Positions 11,531 to 21,609 of a DNA stretch of 64,000 nucleotides are shown here, piece after piece. The stretch is from Lumbricus rubellus (Eukaryota > Annelida > Clitellata > Crassiclitellata > Lumbricidae). Both the position numbers and the translations under genes were made by a program. The DNA lies in the NCBI GenBank assembly GCA_945859605.1, contig OX243817.1, positions 15,192,852 through 15,256,851 of the forward strand. Reading direction: 5' to 3'. The stretch's first letter is position 1. Each line of letters opens with the position of its first letter. Under the pieces are notes generated by a model that saw nothing but the letters and a program-made list of their open reading frames with translations, was not told where the DNA came from and did no database searches.

Positions 11531-11592
11531 CGACGACGACGACGACGACGAGGATGAGGATGATGATGATGACGACGACGACGACGACGACG
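11531..11592 (+). repeat. (GAC/GAT)n microsatellite
   Basis: GAC and GAT triplets, giving poly-Thr/Met or poly-Arg in spurious frames. A looser (CAG/CAA)n tract follows at about 11716-11780. Confidence 0.85.
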
Positions 11593-12036
11593 TCTCAAGC
11601 GAGTCCTTCGTTCCGATTTAGTCCAACAACAACAATATCTCGTTGCTGAGAACGTCGTCGGAAGGACGATGCAACGGGGAGCGAGGGAATTAGAAGGCGA
11701 CGGATAGGAAGACAGTGCAGCAGCAGTAGCAGCAGTAGCAGCAAAAGCAGCAACAGCAACCGTAGCAGCAGCAGCAGCCCCTAGGTGCCTACAGCATGCA
11801 GCAGTCATCAACTACGTAATATAGCCTATATGTTTTCAAGAGAGAGAGAAGATCTACCTTCGGATGCACAAAAGCGAATGGTATTATATACAATAAAAGA
11901 AGTCGACCGAGATATGTGTAGCAACAAGCGAATGCAGTAGGCTATATTAAATATATTTGGAAGACTCATCTCTATTATTAGCTACAGTAACTTTTTCCAA
12001 GTAGGCCACTATATATGCAGCGATCTGCTACTCGCT

Positions 12037-12076
12037 TGACCGGGAATCGAAACCGGGCCGGTTCGATTCCCGGTCA
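12037..12076. repeat. Palindrome containing a tRNA T-arm-like sequence
   Basis: Arms of 19-20 bp with a one-base bulge. The right arm reads CCGGTTCGATTCCCGGTCA, which looks like a tRNA T-arm and B box. No matching A box or acceptor stem is seen, so this is not called a tRNA gene. It may be a SINE remnant. Confidence 0.6.
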
Positions 12077-12189
12077 GAGATTAATTTCTCGGATCTTTAC
12101 TGCGGGTGGCTCGGTCGCAATATAAACGTGGAGTGAGGTTGTACTCTACCTCCGACACTAATCATCTGCGATATGAAACAGTGTCGTTA

Positions 12190-12461
12190 AGCCCGAATAC
12201 AACAACTCGCTTGCAGCACGCTTGGTTGGTGGCATCTCCAGGTTTGATCACGTTTCTGCCTTCATGAGGGACGACCTCCACTGGCTCCCACTGCTGCAAC
12301 GCATTGCTTATAGAGTCTCGTCTATTGCATGGCGCTGCATCCTGGCTCAAGCTCCATCTTACCTATACGCACTTTTTACTACTGTCTTCGTTTTTCTGGG
12401 CCGCCGTTCGCTGCGGTCAGCTGCCCGCGGTTACTATCTTGTCCTTTTTTGTCGTACCGCT
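12190..12461 (+). pseudogene. LINE (CR1/L2-like) reverse transcriptase C-terminal relic, left part
   Basis: The plus frame contains SRFDHVSAF, LHWLPLLQRIAYRV and APSYL, the conserved C-terminal pattern of CR1/L2-type LINE reverse transcriptases, followed by RRSLRSAARG. The reading frame is cut at 12461 by the composite insertion and continues in the same frame after 18789. The piece is a 5'-truncated, non-functional insertion. Confidence 0.8.
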
Positions 12462-12498
12462 CAGCGGCGCCCGCAGGCGTACGCACTTAGGCTACATG

Positions 12499-14238
12499 CA
12501 GGCCCGGATTAACCCCTCGGGGGGCCCGCCGCCATATTTTCTGGGAGGCCCCTAATTTACCATTACCTTCCGTCACCACACTCCACAGGCCCATTGAGAC
12601 AAACAAATAGCAGGGAAGCCATAATAGGCCTATTAATGATCTGCACTGCAGCCATACCTTTATATAGGCCTACGTAGGCCTACATGATTCGATTGACCCA
12701 GGAGAGCGCGCCACCTTTTCGCAGCAGCTGAAGGTGTTTCTTACTGCTTGCTCGTCATCACAAATGCTGACATTTCCGGTATCGGAATTTGTTACGCATT
12801 CATGTTGAGAAACCACACTGAAGAAGGCTCGTCTTTTAACCACCTCGACAACTTACATTTAAATAAGCTTACCCTTAGCGATAATAGCAGACGCCTAGCA
12901 TATTCAGAATTTCGCGTTTATTAAATCCTCTGTAGACTTGCACACTCGGGTCGTGGACACCAACAGCACCGTAATAGAAGCCACACGCTCGGGTCTCCAT
13001 GTAAACTGATCTAGACTTCCACTCTGACACACTATGCAGCATGATATATTATTATATTTCACAGCTGTCGTAGGCTATAGGTTGAAATTATGATATAGCT
13101 TACTGCACGTCACATTCCTCCTCAGACGAGTGACCACCTCCACTACGGGTCTACGGGTTTGGCAAAATATAATCTGTTATTGACCAATTTACACGTAGCC
13201 TAGTTGTGATTTTCAGTGGAATGCAAACCCGTATACATACATGTAGATTGTAGAGTATGGTCTCGGGCATCCATGATTCGCCCAATTTATCATCCTACAA
13301 GTCAGAGCCATCTTTGGTCGGCTTTAGACTGAGAAACATAAATTCAATTGGCGCTATTTTGATATTATTAGCGGCTCTTTCCTAAAGGTAGCTAGGGTGA
13401 CCACGCCTCTGCCTTGGCTGCACAACTTTCGGCCATAATTCCCTCTTCCCTCTTCAGGATCCTCCCTCTTCAGGATCGTCCCTCCCTGATGCCAAATGAG
13501 TCACCGTGGCATGCAGCCGTAGACCCCGGTATAGAAGCGCGAAGCCCACGATGCAGCGAGTGCCTTGCAACATAAGCTTAGGCCCAATACGGAGTTCTAG
13601 TTATACGAAAGTGGGTGAGAAGTTCAGAGGCATGCACAGTGCACTGACAAGTGACAATTTACAGTTCACTCTTTCCTTCTCTGCATCCACCCTCAATTGA
13701 GATGGCCGTGATCCACACATCCATGTAGTCTAATAGCATTCCTCGACGACAGAATTATTATAGATTGCCTCCTTTGTAAGACTGTGCCAAAGATAACATG
13801 ATACACCTTGCGCATGAATGTGCAGACCAATTACAGATTTCAATGTTTAAATTAGTTCAACCGAATCTCTACTTTGTATACGTCTGGCTGTTCGTCTACA
13901 TGTATGTCTGACTCTTCTTAAAAGGCCGATCTCCCCCTCTCTCTGTCCGCCTGTCTGTAACTCTGGCCTATCTCTTTTAAAAGTAGGCCAAATGGAAATA
14001 CGGACAAAATCATAAATCAGAGCTGTCACAAACATAGAGGCCAACATAAATAAAATTGTCGTTCGCCCTAAGAAGAAAACAATGACCAATGGACGCAAAT
14101 TTACATACTGTCCTTGAAGCAAATTTGAATAATTGGGAAAATGCAAAAAAAAATTTTTTTTTGCAGACGCGGGGGGCCCTCTGACGACGGGGGGCCCGCC
14201 GCCATGGCAGACATGGCATACTGGTTAATCCGGCCCTG
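12499..14238. mobile_element. hAT-like element nested in the left MITE copy
   Basis: Termini CAGGCCCGGATTAACC and GGTTAATCCGGCCCTG are inverted repeats with one mismatch. They are flanked by a perfect 8-bp duplication GCTACATG (12491-12498 and 14239-14246). GGGGGGCCCGCCGCCAT near both ends extends the similarity. The 1740-bp interior has short frames (13506-13700 plus; 13847-14146 minus), neither recognisable as transposase. Confidence 0.85.
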
Positions 14239-14547
14239 GCTACATGTACGCAAGTGTGTACAGCGCTGAAGGCTAAAAAATAAAAAAAATCCAAACTAAA
14301 GCGTAAAATATTATAAGCTGCGTAATTCTTATTCTATTGAATCTATATACTATCTATCGTTTCAAACAATATCAGAAATTATCTCTAGACCCATGCTTAT
14401 ACGGTACCCAAAATGCAGCAAAAAGCTTATGTTGGCGATACCTCACAATCGCCAGTAGGCCTATAAAGCTTGCTTCGATCGCCTTTCGCTTCATATTTGT
14501 GCAAGCTGTGCGTACAGGAAAAAAATTATGTGGGGGGGGCACCGCTG
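14239..14547 (+). repeat. MITE copy 1, right part
   Basis: Continues the MITE interrupted at 12498. It shares about 300 bp of direct similarity with 18490-18781, including GTGCGTAC/GTGTGTAC followed by AG(C/A)GCTGAAGGCTAAAAAATA. It ends in GGCACCGCTG. Confidence 0.85.
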
Positions 14548-14652
14548 TTGTATTGTATTGCATAATTTGCATTGATTCTATGAACATACACAGCGCCTCC
14601 CACTGTGCGCACAATTGAGATATAGGCCTAGGGCATATAATTATAGGTCTGT

Positions 14653-14858
14653 GGGGCGCGGTGGTCTAGTGGTGGCGTCGTTGCCTTGGAGCCGGAAGGT
14701 CCGAGGTTAGAATCCACCCTCAAGCCGCGTAAGGACCTTGGGCAAGTCCTTCACTTACAATTGCTCAGCGCTTCGGCGTGAAACTCCGATGCAGTGTCCG
14801 CTCTGCATCGGGAGCGCCTCTGAGTAGAGAGAGCTTCAAGGGGCGCTATAACAAGTGC
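14653..14858 (+). mobile_element. tRNA-derived SINE, family A
   Basis: The head GGGGCGCGGTGGTCTAGTGG has an A-box-like TGGTCTAGTGG. A B-box-like GAGGTTAGAATCC follows about 45 bp later. The body ends GGGAGCGCCTCTGAGTAG…GGGGCGCTATAACAAGTGCAC and runs into an ACAT tail. The same element occurs at 60059, and in reverse at 54466, 47349 and 39109. The 3' body matches the tail of the LINE relics at 38774-38835 and 19105-19165. It carries an internal pol III promoter and no protein. Confidence 0.88.
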
Positions 14859-15235
14859 ACATACATACATACATACATACATACATACATACATACATAC
14901 ATACATACATACATACATACATACATACATACATACATACATACATACATACATACATACATACATACATACATACATACATACATACATACATACATAC
15001 ATACATACATACATACATACATACATACATACATACATACATACATACATACATACATACATACATACATACATACATACATACATACATACATACATAC
15101 ATACATACATACATACATACATACATACATACATACATACATACATACATACATACATACATACATACATACATACATACATACATACATACATACATAC
15201 ATACATACATACATACATACATACATACATACATA
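14859..15235 (+). repeat. (ACAT)n, about 94 units, SINE tail
   Basis: About 376 bases of uninterrupted ACAT directly following the SINE body. All the Met-Tyr-Val-Cys and Thr-Tyr-Ile-His frames here are repeat artefacts. Confidence 0.98.
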
Positions 15236-15621
15236 GGTCTATTACAAGCTAATTAGATCGCTACAAAAGTTGATGCTATAATATATGTTGTTATTACAAA
15301 CTTTTGATAATTATATCTCAATGGGGCACGTCAATCTGATTGTTACGTCATCGATCATCTGTGACGTAATTTGTGATACGATTATAATTATTTAAAGAAG
15401 CAATGTCGGCAGGCAACTATCACGCGAGGAGACGCCATTTTATTTTCTCGATTGTCGAACACATTCGAAGAAACTACTTCGAAATCTTGTATTGTTGACG
15501 CACGCTAGAAGGTATACGCAAGTACAGATAGTTTATACAGCGCATCACTGCAATCGAAAGAGGAATGCCATCGAAGAAAGTACAGCAGCAACCATTCTGA
15601 TCATCACAACCATCATTACCG

Positions 15622-15870
15622 GGGTGGTGGAGACGGTTGCGCATTGGTTAATAGGCTGACATGGAGAGTGAGAGGTAACGAGTTCGCGCCCCGTATAGGG
15701 CGGACATAACAATTGGCGCCGTGTATTGCAGGCTGTCTGCTCTGTTAGTAGTTAAGATTTTTGTCTTCTGTCATGGTAATTTGAGTTCTTGTGAATTGTT
15801 TCAATTGCATAAAACGTAGCCTACACTATAACCGGTTGCGGTCTGTCAACCGGATTGTTTCAATAAAGAA

Positions 15871-15903
<33 letters not shown>

Positions 15904-15912
15904 TTTTTTTTT
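15622..15912 (+). mobile_element. tRNA-derived SINE, family B, plus copy
   Basis: A tRNA-like head (GCGCATTGGTTAATAGGCTG, then GAGAGGTAACGAGTTCGCGCC) leads to a body containing TTGCAGGCTGTCTGCTCTGTT. It ends CAATAAAGAAA(TTA)n plus a T run. It is related to copies at 23594, 50153 and, in reverse, 17342-17735. Compared with 23594 it has an extra 3' segment ACCGGTTGCGGTCTG. Confidence 0.8.
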
Positions 15913-16477
15913 TTTTTTGCGCCCGAGGTATAAATGATCCCTCAGGCTTTAAAATCAATAATAAAAACATTGTTGTTCTGGAGTTAACGGTCATCCTCGT
16001 CGGTCAATTGTGCAAAAGTGCCTCGAAATGCAACGGCATTGAACTTCTGCGTGCAAATTGAAAGGCGCTGAAACAAGCGCGCCGTCTCCTGCGGATCCCC
16101 AGAAACCATATTACTACTACTATTATTATTACTACTACTATTATTATAATTATTATCATTATTGTTATTGTTGTTGTTATTATTATTATTTTAGACTAGC
16201 CGATCAAGACATGAAGGAGGAGCAAGCCGGTTTTGTCTAGTCTCTACAAATGCAATTTATTAATTCAAATACAATCAATCTACATAATCACCACAATTTA
16301 ATTGAAATTAATCGCTATGGTCCGAAGGATTCACTGGCGGGTGTTGAGCAGAGATGAGGCATGCATTCCACAGGGCGGCTAGAGCCCTCACTGTCGTCAA
16401 CGGGTTTGGCAGGTGGCGTGAAAACCAGCCATAAGTTGTTATGACTCGCTGATTGGAGCTGTCCCTCTGTGATGACG
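15913..16477. other. Composite-core interval without a gene
   Basis: Contains a (ATT/ACT)n microsatellite at about 16110-16190 and otherwise ordinary sequence. Confidence 0.4.
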
Positions 16478-16485
16478 CTCTAAGC

Positions 16486-16795
16486 CAGTGGTTCCCAACC
16501 TTTTTTTCACTTAAGGGCCGCTTTTTCTTAATTGAAGGACATTAGGGGGCCACAAGGCAAAATTTTTAATTGACTAAAAGAATATCAAATTGTTACATTT
16601 GAATCAAAATAGAATGTTTTATGTTATTTACATACGTCAAAATAAAATAATTTGTGATATAAAATAATTATGTGTCTTATCCTGTCGAAATTGTCAATAT
16701 TTCACATGTTTTTAAAAATTCTTTGAGAGATGAGGGCCTTTTTTAGGCTTGGCGGGTCACTTTCCCCGTGGGTCATGGGCTGTTGGGAACCACTG
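16486..16795. mobile_element. hAT MITE with CAGTGGTTCCCAAC ends
   Basis: 310 bp. The ends CAGTGGTTCCCAAC and GTTGGGAACCACTG are perfect inverted repeats flanked by the perfect 8-bp duplication CTCTAAGC (16478-16485, 16796-16803). CAGTGGTTC-type ends are well known in hAT non-autonomous families. The interior is AT-rich and non-coding. Confidence 0.93.
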
Positions 16796-17341
16796 CTCTA
16801 AGCGCACCCGAACAGTGAAATACCGGACCTACAAGTTACTTACTCGTCTCAGACCCAGCGAGTGTATTTCGACGGCATCTGTCTTTATACATCGTCGGAA
16901 GCTGGCTACGGAAGAGATTTCGGAGGAACTCGGCAGCATCGGAGGCGAGGAGGACGAGGACGAGGAACGAAGATGGCGATGACACAGATGAGAAGATCAA
17001 CAGACGGAGAGCAGAAGTAAGTTCTCCTATGCTTGCAATTATATACTAACACCGAGTGTGTAGGCCTAATCCGATCCGACTGTTGGATTTCAATTAAGAT
17101 GAAAGAAGAAATTTCTGTTGTCTAATTTGATGGTTTTGATGCTGCAGCTGCTGCTGCTGCTGCTGCTTTTATTTAGATCATGCATCACAATTAGGCCTAT
17201 TATATTAGTAGTCCTGGTGGTTGTTTTGCTTGCGATGCTGATCATTATGATGATTGTGATTACGATGTTTTTGCATGGTGTTGATGACAATGTAATTAAG
17301 AGACTTAATAAACTTAAATTATGAATATATTATTTATAACC

Positions 17342-17491
17342 AAAGGCTTGTAATAGTAATAATAATAATACGTTTCATTATTTTATCGAACGATCGGTTG
17401 AGTGCAGACCGCAACCGGTTACAGTGTAGCCTATACCGTTATGCAGATTGAAACAATTCACAAGAACGCAGATCACAGAATACACAAATCT

Positions 17492-17574
<83 letters not shown>

Positions 17575-17735
17575 CCTATACTAACAGAACAGACAGCCTG
17601 CAATAATCGGCGCTAGTAGCAGCCTACAAAGCATGTCCGTTCTACGGGGCGCGAACTCGTTACCTCTCACTCTCTACGCCAGCGTGTTACGGTATCCAAT
17701 GCGCTACTCGCACTCCTCAGTGGTTCTTTATAGAA
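17342..17735 (-). mobile_element. tRNA-derived SINE, family B, minus copy with internal (AT)n
   Basis: Reverse-orientation copy of the element at 15622-15912. It includes the ACCGGTTGCGGTCTG segment and the tRNA-like head (AGCGCATTGGAT… GAACGAGTTCGCGCC type). A (TA)n run at about 17497-17572 expanded inside it. Confidence 0.75.
17497..17572 (+). repeat. (TA)n microsatellite
   Basis: About 38 TA units inside the minus-strand SINE B copy. Confidence 0.97.
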
Positions 17736-18465
17736 AGTGTCTTCCCTCGATCGTCCGCTGTGTTCGATTCCGACTCCAGAACCTCACGTACAGAACGAGA
17801 ACATCTACACATCTATGTTGTATACCTTCGAGTCAAACAGCCGTAGGCCTACCAACGAATGAGAAAGATGACAGGGTAAGTACAGGCATCATGTAATTTC
17901 TGTGTGCAATCTCGCTAACATTTTGAAGTTATATATATATGAGGAACGACTAACCGCGGAAATACGACCGTACGGAGGACCACCGAGTAGTCCAGCAGCA
18001 CTAACATAGTTGATGTTTTTGCTTTCATGTTCTCTCGGAGTGCTGCTGCCTGCTTGGACAGACGAATGCAAGATGCGCCGCAGACGTATTCGACTCAACT
18101 CAACGGGCTTCACTTCAGGGACAATTCATCAGAGCGTGACACCCAAAAGACTCGCGTTTAGTAATGATGTTACTTACTCGTCTCAGACCCAAGCGAGCCT
18201 CATTAGTCATTTACTATCTGTCCTCCGTGTAAGAAGAGCAGAACATGTAGTGAGATATTGTCTGCAAACATTGTGTTTAACTTTATATTTATTGCCAATG
18301 GAGACATATATGCAGCTGTTATTATGGATAAAATAATTTCGTCGACCTGTGTCTCTATGATCTCTACGTACTGAGTGATGGACAACACCACCACCATATC
18401 AGCTTGAGAATCCCCTAAAGAACAAAAACAACGATCAGTGGCCACATCCGTAGGCCTATACCCTG
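17736..18465. other. Composite-core interval without a gene
   Basis: No recognised gene. TTACTTACTCGTCTCAGACC near 18170 also occurs near 16840, so the two places share a short dispersed sequence of unknown nature. Confidence 0.35.
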
Positions 18466-18781
18466 CAGCGGCGCCCGCAGGCGTACGCACTTAGGCTACG
18501 CAAGTGCGTACAGAGCTGAAGGCTAAAAAATAAAAATAAAAATAAATTAAAAATTAAAGAGTAAAATATTATAAGCTGTGTAATTCTTATTCTATTGAAT
18601 CTAGGCTATATAATAATCTATCGATTCAAACAACATCCGAAATTAGCTCTAGGCCTATGCGTATAGGCTACCCAAAATGCAAAGTAGGCCTATGCCCTAT
18701 AATAAAGCTCGCTTCGATCGCCGTTCGCTTCATATTTGTACAAGCTGTGCGTGCGGGAAAAAAATTCTGGGGGCGCCGCTG
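18466..18781 (+). mobile_element. MITE copy 2 (right end of the composite)
   Basis: 316 bp, CAGCGGCGCC…GGCGCCGCTG, direct repeat of copy 1. Only its right flank carries the composite duplication GTACCGCT. Confidence 0.85.
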
Positions 18782-19165
18782 GTACCGCTACTATGCAGCA
18801 AAGAGCATATACCGTGGTGGGTCCAGCTATCTGGGATGACCTCCGTATACGGCTCTCCGTTCTCTTCCCCGTGACTCTGCTGGTTCTTTCCATGGGCGGA
18901 GTTTGGTTTCCGTTCTTGGAGGGGCTAATGCCTTCTTAGGGAGGCTAAGCCCGGGAAAAGATATAATTTTCATGGTAAAAAAGCTAAATCTGGGCCTTCT
19001 TGGAGGGGGGGGGGGTTTAGCTCCCCCTGGCCCCTGATAAACTCCGCCCATGGTTCTTATATACCGTCTTCTCAAGACCTTTCTTTTTGACCAGGGCTGG
19101 GTTGAGAGCGCCTCTGAGTAGCGATCTTGAAGGGATGCTATATAAATTTATGTGATTGATTGATT
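18782..19165 (+). pseudogene. LINE relic, right part and 3' tail
   Basis: Continues the LINE of 12190-12461 in frame: TMQQRAYTVVGPAIWDDLRI. After a short insertion at about 18889-19050 (CATGGGCGGAGTT inverted ends) it resumes with LKTFLFDQGW. It ends GAGAGCGCCTCTGAGTAGCG…GCTATATAAATTTATGTGATTGATTGAT, the same 3' tail module as SINE family A and the LINE at 38157. Confidence 0.78.
18889..19051. mobile_element. Short hAT-like insertion in the LINE relic
   Basis: Inverted ends CATGGGCGGAGTTT and AAACTCCGCCCATG (one unpaired base). Flanking GTTCTTTC and GTTCTTAT agree at six of eight positions. It interrupts the LINE reading frame. Confidence 0.55.
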
Positions 19166-19907
19166 GATATATGGTAGTAACAATTGTTTTCTTACTTCAT
19201 AGGCGTAGGAGACGGGAGTCCAGAGGGGCAAATGCCCCTTCCCCCCCAAATTTCGGGCAAGTCTGGTTTCGGGGAAAAAAGGTCGTCAGAATTTTCGGGA
19301 AAAAGTGTAACTTTTGCCCCCCCCCCCACTCCTGAAATGTCCCCTATGCCTATAGGCCTACGTCTTACTTTATTCTCTTTGTTACTTTGCCGTATTCCCT
19401 TTTTTATGTAGCCTACTGTGATAGCCTATATAGCCTACTGTTGGGTTAATTGGTATCAGGAAGGGCATCGATCCGGCCTGGCCATACCCTCCCCCCCAGT
19501 ATAAATTTCTGGTTACGCCACTGTAGGTCTACCGACGTAGGCTACCATTCACATGCGTTTTATGACAGGCCACTGAATACTCCCAATACCGACCAATCAC
19601 AGGCCAGCGTCTATATCGAAGGCTAAGATTCAGGATGGCGTTGTTGATCAAGAGACAACAATGTGAGTCGACGTACTGTTTGTTATTAAATAGCCCTACT
19701 GTGGCTTTACTGTGCCCCAATCCCAATTAAGGAAAATTATTAAGGCCTATAGGCCACCGTAATTAGGCCTGTTATTATAGCCTACGCTGTAATCCTAACT
19801 TGGCATCGAATTTGGAATTATTTGACCCACATATTTTTCTGTTGTATGAATCTTCTGTAAAAAACTGGTTCTAGCAAGATGCACTATTTTTATGTTTAGA
19901 CCTATAG
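19166..19907. other. Interval with degraded MITE ends, no gene
   Basis: About 19198-19348 is bounded by CATAGGCG and CCCCTATG and has C-rich interior tracts. Near 19495-19523 a GGTTACGCCACTG end resembles another hAT terminus. No clean duplications were found. Confidence 0.35.
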
Positions 19908-20557
19908 CACAGTATAAATAATTAACAGTACGTCGATTTCGGATCTCGCTGTCGTCAGAATAAGTGACGAGATTTTAAAGCCCCCCTCTGTCATCCGCCA
20001 TTTTCGCAGCAAAAAACTCCATAGGCATATTACAGTTACTTTCGATTCTATGTTACGAACTTGACAAATTTCGGTTTCCGGCAGCCGCCATATTAGTCGG
20101 GATGCAAAGTGTGGTCGGGATGCATTAAAAGAACTGCAGTGTACTACGCGAAAAAATTGCAACAGACTGGAAATAACAAATAATTACAGCGGCGATCATG
20201 TACTATCAGGGGACGGAAATTACACAGTGTCGTTTGCTATCAATCCACCAGGGTTTCTAATGGCTAAACTAACACTAACCCTAACCGACCCTCACGATGC
20301 CTAACCTGAGCCCTAACCAACCCTCACAAAAAAGACGTGCAATGACCGCTGACGGCACTGCAAAAGACACTGTGTAATTTCCGTCCTCTGATAGTACATG
20401 ATTTTATGGTGTACTATTAATAGCAATATATGATGTGATTCATGTGAATGCTGGTCATTTGCTGCGAAAATGGCGGCTAACCACGTGACCAAAGAAAAGT
20501 TGGCAACAGGCAGCCATCCGGGTAGACCTACTGTTAATTATTAAATTTTATACTGTG
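19908..20557. mobile_element. Inverted-repeat element with nested hairpin element
   Basis: Outer ends CACAGTATAAA…TTTATACTGTG are flanked by the 7-bp direct repeat CCTATAG (19901-19907, 20558-20564). The inverted similarity continues through TAATTAACAGTA and CGCCATTTTCGCAGCAAA. A second inverted pair is nested at 20195-20402 (ATCATGTACTATCAG…CTGATAGTACATGAT). Its centre holds a CCCTAACC-rich minisatellite. No coding capacity. Confidence 0.65.
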
Positions 20558-20937
20558 CCTATAGTGCGATCTGAGTTTTTTAATAGATGGCTCTAACAGT
20601 CTAACTGCTCCCTGTCCGTCGTTCGTACTTCGTATTACGTCATTGAACCGAATTATTCCGAAAATATGTAGTCAGTGCGTCGTCGAAATCGTAGAGTTGT
20701 CATCATAGACTCATAGTAAATGTAAGATGTCTATGGTCGAAATATTATGCACGAAATTGTGTTAAAAGTCGTATCGGTCGATTTCGGTATAGTTAATATT
20801 GCAGAACTTTAGATTTTTACACAGTTCTGGTAAAATAGAAACCGCGACTTTAAAGACCATTTCCTTCTTTTATAGGTAGGAGTAACATTGGCCATTGGCA
20901 CCCGTTAATAATATAATACATTGGTATATAATACGAA

Positions 20938-21609
20938 GTGACTAGCGGACCGCCAGGCGGCCGTCCAATTTCAATTACTAGCGGACCGCCAGTCACGTGG
21001 AACCTGTCACATGACGAGTCTTGATTCTTGAATAATGTTACAATGGCGGCAGATACCAATAGTTTGTTTTATGTCGGACAAAAGTTTTCTTGTTTTAATG
21101 ACTTAGAAAATTGCAAAAAAGAGTATGAAATGAGTAACTTTTGTAACCTAATAATACGGGATGCAGAAACGTTGCAATCCATGATGAAGTATGCACCAAA
21201 TGAAGGCAGCACGTGCAAAGAACGAGCTCCGTTATTACTCGCTTCGATTATGCTGTACATATGGTGGCAAAAAATTCAAGAAACAAGGAGAAGGGAAACG
21301 AGAAACAGAGTAGGCCTAAGTAACCAATCTTTTTCGTGAGTGTTGGTTAGGTTCAGGTTAGGCGTCGTGAGGGTCGGTTAGGGTTAGTGTTAGGGTTAGT
21401 TTAGCCATTAGAAACTCTTGTGGATTGGTGTAAATAGACAGCCTCGCGGCTTGCTAGTATTCATTATTGGACGGCCGCCACTGGCGGTCCGCTAGTATTC
21501 AGCATTAGACGACCGCCTGGCGGCTTGCTAGTATTCCGTGTTGGACGGCCGCCACTGGCGGTCCGCTAGTATTTGAAATTCGAGGGCCGCCTGGCGGTCC
21601 GCTAGTCAC
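20938..21609. mobile_element. Inverted-repeat element with 38-bp GGCGGTCCGCTAG units
   Basis: The left end (20938-20996) GTGACTAGCGGACCGCC is inverted relative to the right end. The right end is a run of about four to five 38-bp units (21441-21609) of the form GGCGGTCCGCTAGTATT, finishing GGCGGTCCGCTAGTCAC. TATATAATA occurs at 20925-20933 and 21614-21622 and could be a target duplication, but it is AT-rich. Inside lie the ZSWIM3-like fragment and a telomere-like tract (21333-21410). Confidence 0.55.
21043..21313 (+). pseudogene. ZSWIM3/FAR1-like N-terminal fragment with frameshift
   Basis: A well-placed ATG (ACAATGG) opens FYVGQKFSCFNDL…EYEMSNFCNLIIRDAETLQS. This resembles the N-terminal DNA-binding-like region of ZSWIM3-type proteins (GQ-F-S pattern, then Y…TNF…RD-T). 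After about residue 46 the similarity moves to the next frame (NELRYYSLRLCCTYGGKKFK, then a stop at 21311), where the ELxYY…CCxxGGxKF pattern expected next appears. A single frameshift is therefore inferred. The downstream part is absent, replaced by the telomere-like tract. It is a dead or domestication-free fragment, possibly of Mutator-related origin. Confidence 0.45.

Larger units (their letters stand above)
12462..18781. mobile_element. 6.3-kb composite hAT-like insertion bounded by two direct copies of one MITE
   Basis: The outer ends are CAGCGGCGCC and its reverse complement GGCGCCGCTG. The 8-bp duplication GTACCGCT flanks only the outermost ends (12454-12461 and 18782-18789). Excising the unit with one duplication restores the LINE reading frame (…CRTA joined to TMQQRAYTVVG…). 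Each end is a complete MITE copy of about 320-340 bp in the same orientation (12462-14547 less its own insert; 18466-18781). The inner flanks (TTGTATTG after 14547; ATACCCTG before 18466) do not match each other or the outer duplication. The 3.9-kb core carries SINEs and another MITE but no transposase. Confidence 0.75.

Noticed and set aside
14653..14720. tRNA gene
   Set aside because: A- and B-box-like motifs are present, but no complete cloverleaf. The same sequence recurs as the head of a dispersed SINE.
14751..15256. Open frames of repeating Met-Tyr-Val-Cys or Thr-Tyr-Ile-His, up to 159 codons
   Set aside because: They are translations of the (ACAT)n SINE tail, open on both strands because the unit lacks stops.
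20265..20330. Chromosome end or true telomere
   Set aside because: The tract is short, imperfect, interrupted by GACCCTCAC units and enclosed in inverted repeats, so it is interstitial.
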